Part shown: positions 7,551 through 11,500 of the stretch, in pieces | Layout: every line of letters starts with the position of its first letter | Position numbering within the stretch: position 1 is the first letter of the stretch | NCBI GenBank assembly: GCA_046565865.1 | Contig: JBKHXU010000105.1 | Location: 1-11,500 of the forward strand | DNA: 11,500 nt | DNA from: JBKHXU01 sp046565865 | GTDB lineage: Bacteria; Pseudomonadota; Gammaproteobacteria; Acidiferrobacterales; Sulfurifustaceae | Direction: 5' to 3' | Position numbers and translations under genes: made by a program | Notes under the pieces: generated by a model | Databases searched by the model: none | What the model was told of the DNA's origin: nothing | What the model saw: only the letters and a program-made list of their open reading frames with translations

Positions 7551-8081
7551 TCAGTGCTTGAGCCGGTGCAGCTCTTCGTACACGAGCTGCACGCCGATGC
7601 GCAGGTACTCGACGATCTCGGCGTACTCGCGTTCCTGAGTCTCTTCCGCCTCGTCGTCGTCGAGTTGCGCCTCGGCGATCTCGTGCGCGTCGCGCATGAA
7701 CTCACCGGCCTCGCCCGGCAGCTTGGCGGCGTCGATACCCGCGGCCTCCATCGCCAGCACGAAGCCGCGGCACCAATCGCCCAGCGCCTCGACCTGTTCG
7801 GCGAGCGTCGTCACCGGCAGCATCGGCACGAATTCGAACTCCACGCCCAAGAGCTGCTGCGCGGTTTGCTCGTACAACGATCCGAGCTGCGAGCGCAATG
7901 TTGGCGATATCCCCGCCGGATCGCCGCCCAACAGCAGCCGCTGCCATTCCGGCGGCCGCGGCGCGCACAGCGCAGCGGTGATAATGCCGTGCGCCTCGGC
8001 GGCGCTGGTGGTGATCCCGGCGCCGTGCAGGGACTCGGCGAGGTTCTCGTAATCCGGCACGCCGGCGAAATCACTGCTCAT
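7551..8081 (-). CDS. ygfB: UPF0149 (YgfB) family protein
   Basis: A 176-aa acidic protein of the UPF0149/YgfB family (E. coli YgfB about 190 aa), cytoplasmic and without signal peptide. The N-terminal helix region with SAAEAHGIITAALC (26-39), the central LGDWCRGFVLAM and the C-terminal YAEIVEYLRIGVQLVYEEL are family hallmarks. The biochemical role is not settled. In Pseudomonas YgfB has been linked to regulation of AmpDh3/AmpC expression. The ATG at 8081 is preceded on the minus strand by AGGCGG at good spacing. It converges on the PA2778-like gene with only 6 bases between the stops and no visible intrinsic terminator. In many gammaproteobacteria ygfB directly precedes pepP. Here an oppositely oriented gene pair lies between them. 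Confidence 0.92.
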   Translation of the reverse strand: MSSDFAGVPDYENLAESLHGAGITTSAAEAHGIITAALCAPRPPEWQRLLLGGDPAGISPTLRSQLGSLYEQTAQQLLGVEFEFVPMLPVTTLAEQVEALGDWCRGFVLAMEAAGIDAAKLPGEAGEFMRDAHEIAEAQLDDDEAEETQEREYAEIVEYLRIGVQLVYEELHRLKH

Positions 8082-8192
8082 TGGGACCGCCTATCGGATT
8101 CAACATGACGAGTGCGTGGGCGCGTGGTGGTGGGAAGTGCCGGCGCACGCGAGTCGGGCAGTGTATCACCCGCGTTGCGCGCCACTCCAGCG

Positions 8193-8221
8193 TTGACCGA
8201 TCGGGTAGCGCACCCTATATT
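8193..8221 (+). promoter_or_regulatory. Sigma70-like promoter for the ZapB-like/zapA transcript
   Basis: TTGACC (8193-8198, five of six) and TATATT (8216-8221, five of six) are separated by exactly 17 bases. Transcription would start near 8228, giving a leader of only about 16 bases before the ATG at 8244. It is the best promoter match in the window and lies in the divergent gap between ygfB and the ZapB-like gene. Confidence 0.75.
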
Positions 8222-8243
8222 CATAAAAAGCCATTTGCCGACC

Positions 8244-8465
8244 ATGGCCGCCGACCCCGACGATCTTAAAGCGCTCGAACACCGCATCGATGAACTGATC
8301 GAGGCGTGTCAACGCTTGAAGAGCGAGAATCAAGAGCTGCGCATGGAGCAGGATCAGCTAAACGTGGAACACGCCAAGTTGGTCGAGAAAACCCGCATCG
8401 CGCGCGAACGAATTGAAACGATGATCGGCCGGCTGAAGGCGCTGGAGCGAAGCGGGCCCGGTTGA
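8244..8465 (+). CDS. TIGR02449 family small coiled-coil protein (ZapB-like)
   Basis: From the ATG at 8244 this is a 73-aa, highly charged protein that is almost all coiled coil. LKALEHRIDELIEACQRLKS (8-27) and the rest to about residue 68 carry regular hydrophobic heptads. It fits the TIGR02449 family, encoded immediately before zapA in many gammaproteobacteria and similar in size and form to ZapB, the Z-ring-associated coiled-coil protein. A role in division together with ZapA is inferred from context. The frame stays open upstream to 8112, but the promoter at 8193-8221 places the mRNA start near 8228, which argues for the short form. A TTG at 8235, three codons earlier, is a possible alternative start. 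It is followed by zapA after 37 bases. Confidence 0.85.
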   Translation: MAADPDDLKALEHRIDELIEACQRLKSENQELRMEQDQLNVEHAKLVEKTRIARERIETMIGRLKALERSGPG

Positions 8466-8502
8466 TGCGAAAAACCTCGGTGTTTTTGTCTACGGAGAGC
8501 GC

Positions 8503-8814
8503 ATGAAAGAAAGCGGCGACGGCGTATCCATCAGCATTCTCGGCAAGGAATTCATGATCGCCTGTCCGCCGCACGAGCGCGAGGCCTTACTCGCCGCGGC
8601 GAATTACCTTGATAAAAAAATGCGCGAGATTCAAGCGAGCGGCAAGGTACTCGGCACCGAGCGCACCGCGATTGTCGCCGCGCTCAACATCGCCAACGAA
8701 CTGCTCGATCTAAAAGCGCACGGCGGCCTATCAAGCGACGTGGCACAAAAGCTGCGTTTCTTGCAAAACAAAATCGACGCCGCATTGCGCTGGGATGTAC
8801 ATCCGAGCCAATAG
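8503..8814 (+). CDS. zapA: Cell division protein ZapA
   Basis: A 103-aa ZapA homologue (E. coli ZapA/YgfE is 109 aa), a cytoplasmic protein that binds FtsZ and promotes filament bundling in the Z ring. The N-terminal FtsZ-binding head contains VSISILGKEFMIACPP (8-23), and REALLAAANYLDKKM (26-40) follows. The middle TERTAIVAALNIANELLDLK (52-71) and a C-terminal coiled-coil helix (80-98) complete the family pattern. GGAGAG at 8494-8499 is well spaced before the ATG. It forms an operon with the upstream coiled-coil gene and lies just before ssrS and ygfA, the conserved gammaproteobacterial order. Confidence 0.95.
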   Translation: MKESGDGVSISILGKEFMIACPPHEREALLAAANYLDKKMREIQASGKVLGTERTAIVAALNIANELLDLKAHGGLSSDVAQKLRFLQNKIDAALRWDVHPSQ

Positions 8815-8815
8815 G

Positions 8816-8823
8816 TATATCAT
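8816..8823 (+). promoter_or_regulatory. Candidate -10 region of the 6S RNA promoter
   Basis: TATATCAT overlaps the end of zapA and sits 5-12 bases before the predicted 5' end of 6S RNA (about 8828), the right place for a -10 element. No good -35 hexamer is seen at standard spacing. A perfect 12-bp palindrome (8793-8804) lies where the -35 would be. Confidence 0.4.
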
Positions 8824-8827
8824 TCGA

Positions 8828-9032
8828 GTGCGCCCCCTGCGGTGTTCGTGTTGTGCCGCAACCCTTCGAACCTAATATCTTCTAATGGGAGCCGAGCCGT
8901 GGATGCCGTTGTGCAAGTCTGCACCGGGATGTAAATCTCGGGAGCAGAAAGCCTGAAGCGTCCCCCAGGCGCCCACTTGGACCTCACGGTTCAAGGTGTC
9001 TGGTGCGATACGGCATACGCGGAGGGCGCCTT
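8828..9032 (+). ncRNA. ssrS: 6S RNA
   Basis: 6S RNA binds the sigma70 RNA polymerase holoenzyme and imitates an open promoter, lowering transcription in stationary phase. The gene lies between zapA and ygfA, its standard gammaproteobacterial position. The ends pair: 8830-8841 (GCGCCCCCTGCG) with 9018-9029 (CGCGGAGGGCGC), a closing stem with one mismatch and one wobble. The conserved apical-side hairpin ACTTGGACCTCACGGTTCAA (8975-8994, continuing to 8998) corresponds to the CCTTGAACC...GGTTCAAGG hairpin in E. coli 6S. The length of about 205 nt compares with 184 in E. coli. A pyrimidine-rich stretch follows the 3' arm. The exact ends are estimated within a few bases. Confidence 0.88.
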
Positions 9033-9052
9033 TACTTTCTCCTCTCGTTCGC

Positions 9053-9649
9053 GTGATCCCCAACGATTCCAAACTTGAACTGCGTGCAACGTTGCGCGCG
9101 CAGCGGCGCGCGCTGTCCGCGGCCGATCAAAAGCGCGCGGCCGCGGCGCTCGCAGCGCGCGTGGTTGCGACGCGCTGGTTTCGCGTCAGCCGCCGCATCG
9201 CCGCGTACATCGCCAACGACGGCGAGATCGATCCGCGCGAGGTGATCGAGCGCATCTGGCACACGCGCAAACACGCGTATCTGCCGGTGCTGTCGCCGCT
9301 GCGTCATGATCGACTGTGGTTCGCGCGCGTTGAGCCGGGCATGGAATATCAAGCCAATCGCTTCGGCATACCGGAGCCGATGGTAAAACGCAGCGCGCTC
9401 GTGCGCGCCGAGGAATTGGATCTGATCCTGCTACCGCTGGTGGCGTTCGATGCCACCGGCAACCGTGTTGGCATGGGCGGCGGGTTTTACGACAGGAGCC
9501 TGGCATTCCTGCGACATCGGCGCTACCTGCACAAGCCGCACGTCGTCGGGCTGGCGCACGACTTTCAGCGCGTGCAGCGCGTTACACCGGACAGTTGGGA
9601 CGTCCCGCTCGCCGGCATCGTTACCGATGCCGCGAGCTACGTGCTTTAA
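9053..9649 (+). CDS. ygfA: 5-formyltetrahydrofolate cyclo-ligase
   Basis: A 198-aa 5-FCL family protein that converts 5-formyl-THF to 5,10-methenyl-THF with ATP, recycling a dead-end folate. The N-terminal helix SKLELRATLRAQRRALS (6-22) is the usual start of the family. IAAYIANDGEID (49-60) and the signature GNRVGMGGGFYDR (136-148), which contributes to ATP and substrate binding, are clear. I start at the GTG at 9053. A longer frame back to the GTG at 8996 would put 6S RNA sequence into the protein. No ribosome binding site is seen, so the start is not certain. As in other gammaproteobacteria it follows ssrS by about 20 bases and may be expressed by readthrough of 6S RNA. The next gene begins after about 54 bases. 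Confidence 0.93.
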   Translation: MIPNDSKLELRATLRAQRRALSAADQKRAAAALAARVVATRWFRVSRRIAAYIANDGEIDPREVIERIWHTRKHAYLPVLSPLRHDRLWFARVEPGMEYQANRFGIPEPMVKRSALVRAEELDLILLPLVAFDATGNRVGMGGGFYDRSLAFLRHRRYLHKPHVVGLAHDFQRVQRVTPDSWDVPLAGIVTDAASYVL

Positions 9650-9703
9650 CGGCCCGCCGATGGGTACTGGGACACCACGCGAATCCGTACAATACCTGCC
9701 GGC

Positions 9704-10170
<467 letters not shown>

Positions 10171-10174
<4 letters not shown>

Positions 10175-10767
10175 AGAACACCAACACGCTCGTCGGCCTT
10201 TGCGTCGGCGTCGGACTCGCCTATTCCGCGGTCGCGGCCGACGGTGGCAGCGCGCCGAATCCCAAGCTGCGTATGACGACCAGCGCCGGCGTCATCGAGA
10301 TCGAGCTCGACGCCAAGCGCGCGCCCGTCTCGACCGAAAACTTTCTCAAGTACGTCGATCAAGGCGCGTATGACGGCACCATTTTTCATCGCGTGATTCC
10401 TGGCTTCATGATCCAAGGCGGCGGCTTCACCCCCGGCATGAAGCAAAAACCGACCGGCACGCCGATCAAGAACGAAGCCGATAACGGATTGAAGAACACC
10501 GCCGGCACGATCGCCATGGCGCGCGCCAACGATCCTAATTCCGCGACGGCGCAGTTTTTCATCAACACCGTCGACAACACCTTCCTCAATCACCGCGACA
10601 AAACGCCGCAGGGCTGGGGCTACGCCGTGTTCGGCAAGGTCACGAGCGGCATGGACGTGGTCAAAAAAATCGAGGCGGTCGCGACCGGCAACCGCGGCAT
10701 GCATCAGAACGTGCCGCGCGAGGATGTAGTGATCCAAAAGGTCGAGCGCATCAAAACCGGTAAGTAG
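10171..10767 (+). CDS. ppiA: Periplasmic cyclophilin-type peptidyl-prolyl cis-trans isomerase
   Basis: A 198-aa cyclophilin that catalyses isomerisation of prolyl peptide bonds in the periplasm. Residues 1-23 are a Sec signal peptide (Lys2, hydrophobic LVGLCVGVGLAYSA, cleavage after AVAA). The cyclophilin domain covers about 33-196. FHRVIPGFMIQGGG (72-85) contains the catalytic Arg74, MARANDPNSATAQFFIN (116-132) carries the Gln and Phe of the active site, and YAVFGKVTSGMDVVKKI (151-167) is typical of the bacterial group. Residue Phe or Trp equivalents that set cyclosporin binding cannot be assigned surely. Length and signal peptide fit PpiA (190 aa in E. coli) rather than cytoplasmic PpiB. 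The ATG overlaps the EVE stop by 4 bases. No intrinsic terminator follows. Confidence 0.92.
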
Positions 10768-10853
10768 GCCTGTCAGCCGCAAGGTCCTGGACGTCGTGCT
10801 CACTATTGCCGTGCGCAAGGTGTTCGTGACGGCGTTGGCTGAGCGCGAGCGAC

Positions 10854-10882
10854 TTGCCGCGGGCGCTCGGCTTCACTATCCT
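10854..10882 (+). promoter_or_regulatory. Candidate promoter for the DUF1835 gene
   Basis: TTGCCG (10854-10859) and TATCCT (10877-10882) are separated by 17 bases in the otherwise gene-free 237-base gap after the cyclophilin gene. A small inverted repeat (GCGCTG 10890-10895 with CAGCGC 10902-10907) follows just after the expected start. The match is fair, four of six at each box. Confidence 0.4.
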
Positions 10883-10992
10883 GCTGGACGCGCTGGTTTG
10901 TCAGCGCCCCGCCCGCGGGAAGGGCCGCGCCCAACAAACACCTGGTCGGTTCTAGTCGATTTCCTTGCATCCTGTGGCGGGCGCGGGACAAC

Positions 10993-10998
10993 AAGGAG
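10993..10998 (+). promoter_or_regulatory. Ribosome binding site deciding the GTG start at 11005
   Basis: AAGGAG ends 6 bases before a GTG that opens the long frame running to the window edge. It is a near-perfect anti-16S match and makes this non-ATG start credible. Confidence 0.8.
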
Positions 10999-11004
10999 AT
11001 CTTC

Positions 11005-11500
11005 GTGCTCGTCCACCTCGCGGCGCTTCAACGGCAGTTCCATTCATCGCAATTCGAGTTCCCCGCAGCCGATCCGCGCCGGCTCGCACCGCTCTCGCTC
11101 GAACAACAAAAGAAACGCGCCAAAGAATTGCTGCGCGCCGCGCGAGCGCGCATGCCGGCGGCGATGGCGCGCTTGGGGAACGTTGAATCCGAACCGCGGC
11201 TGAGCGACGCCCAACGCGCGATCGCAACCGAGCTCGGTTTCGCGAAATGGACGGATCTCAAGGCCCACATCGAGCAAGCACAGATCGCGCGCGCCGCCAT
11301 CCGCGCGGGGCGCCCGACCGCGTTGGACGCCAGACAGCGCACGCTTCATATCCGCTGCGGCAGCGACATCGGTCACGCCCTGGCGGTTGCCGGATTTGTC
11401 GGTGATTTGTTGGTATTCGCCGACCCCTACGTGCAGGGACCGGTGCCACGAACCGATACGCTTGAAGAGTTCTTGCGCATACGCGCGCAGTTTCTGACAC
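11005..11500 (+). CDS. DUF1835 domain-containing protein, 3' end outside the window
   Basis: An open frame of 165 codons starts at GTG 11005 behind a strong ribosome binding site and runs off the right edge. Residues about 30-92 (SLEQQKKRAKELLRAARARM, then LSDAQRAIATELGFAKWTDL) resemble the short helical segment found at the N-terminus of many ankyrin-repeat and DUF1835 proteins. From about 113 the sequence LHIRCGSDIGHALAVAGFVG, then DLLVFADPYVQGPVP (134-148) is the start of DUF1835. The function of DUF1835 is unknown. No signal peptide or membrane segment is visible, so a cytoplasmic protein is likely. The gene is probably its own transcription unit, because a 237-base gap with a candidate promoter precedes it. 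Confidence 0.8.
   Translation, partial: MLVHLAALQRQFHSSQFEFPAADPRRLAPLSLEQQKKRAKELLRAARARMPAAMARLGNVESEPRLSDAQRAIATELGFAKWTDLKAHIEQAQIARAAIRAGRPTALDARQRTLHIRCGSDIGHALAVAGFVGDLLVFADPYVQGPVPRTDTLEEFLRIRAQFLT

Noticed and set aside
8112..8243. Longer N-terminus for the ZapB-like protein (117 codons)
   Set aside because: The extension has no coiled-coil character and spans the strong promoter at 8193-8221, which would leave it untranscribed from that start.
8470..8488. AAAAAC...GTTTTT hairpin between the ZapB-like gene and zapA as a terminator
   Set aside because: The stem is short and all but one pair is A-T, and the ribosome binding site of zapA follows directly. It does not resemble an intrinsic terminator.

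Overview
The window looks like chromosomal DNA from a high-GC gammaproteobacterium. The gene set ygfB (UPF0149), pepP, ubiH, ubiI, a TIGR02449/ZapB-like protein, zapA, 6S RNA (ssrS) and ygfA (5-formyltetrahydrofolate cyclo-ligase) is the well-known pepP-ubiH-ubiI / ygfB / zapA-ssrS-ygfA neighbourhood of that class. A PA2779/PA2778 pair and an EVE-domain gene fit an environmental lineage (for example sulfur-oxidiser-like) rather than an enteric one. No species can be named from the sequence alone.

Layout. (1) 1-982 is a scar region. It holds the terminator of an upstream gene outside the window, the C-terminal two-thirds of a YoeB-type toxin on the minus strand, a frameshifted fragment of a RayT-type (REP-associated tyrosine) transposase on the plus strand, and about 300 bases with no gene but a candidate promoter and an inverted repeat. 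(2) 983-1982 is a stand-alone periplasmic PhnD-like phosphate/phosphonate-type binding protein with its own terminator and no permease or ATPase beside it. (3) 1999-5889 on the minus strand is a pepP-ubiH-ubiI cluster for peptide turnover and ubiquinone ring hydroxylation. A long imperfect palindrome (27-base arms) fills the pepP-ubiH gap. (4) 6026-7544 on the plus strand is a PA2779-PA2778 pair: a small secreted protein with a C-terminal membrane segment, and a TPR-bearing C39-like cysteine peptidase that looks like a lipoprotein. It sits between ygfB and pepP, which are adjacent in enteric bacteria. A near-perfect intrinsic terminator lies inside the presumed signal-peptide codons of the peptidase. 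(5) 7551-8081 (minus) is ygfB. (6) 8193-9649 (plus) runs from a good sigma70-like promoter through the ZapB-like gene, zapA, 6S RNA and ygfA. (7) 9704-10767 is an EVE-domain gene overlapping a periplasmic cyclophilin by 4 bases. (8) 11005 to the window end is the start of a DUF1835 protein, cut by the window edge.

Functionally most of the window is housekeeping: ubiquinone synthesis, FtsZ-ring support, folate repair, 6S control of RNA polymerase and periplasmic folding. The least understood part is the PA2779/PA2778 pair. The small protein ends in a Leu-Pro-Ala-Gly-Gly motif, a hydrophobic segment and a basic tail, next to a predicted cysteine peptidase of a fold group that includes Gly-Gly-cleaving enzymes. 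This suggests an enzyme-substrate relationship, which is a hypothesis and not shown by the sequence.
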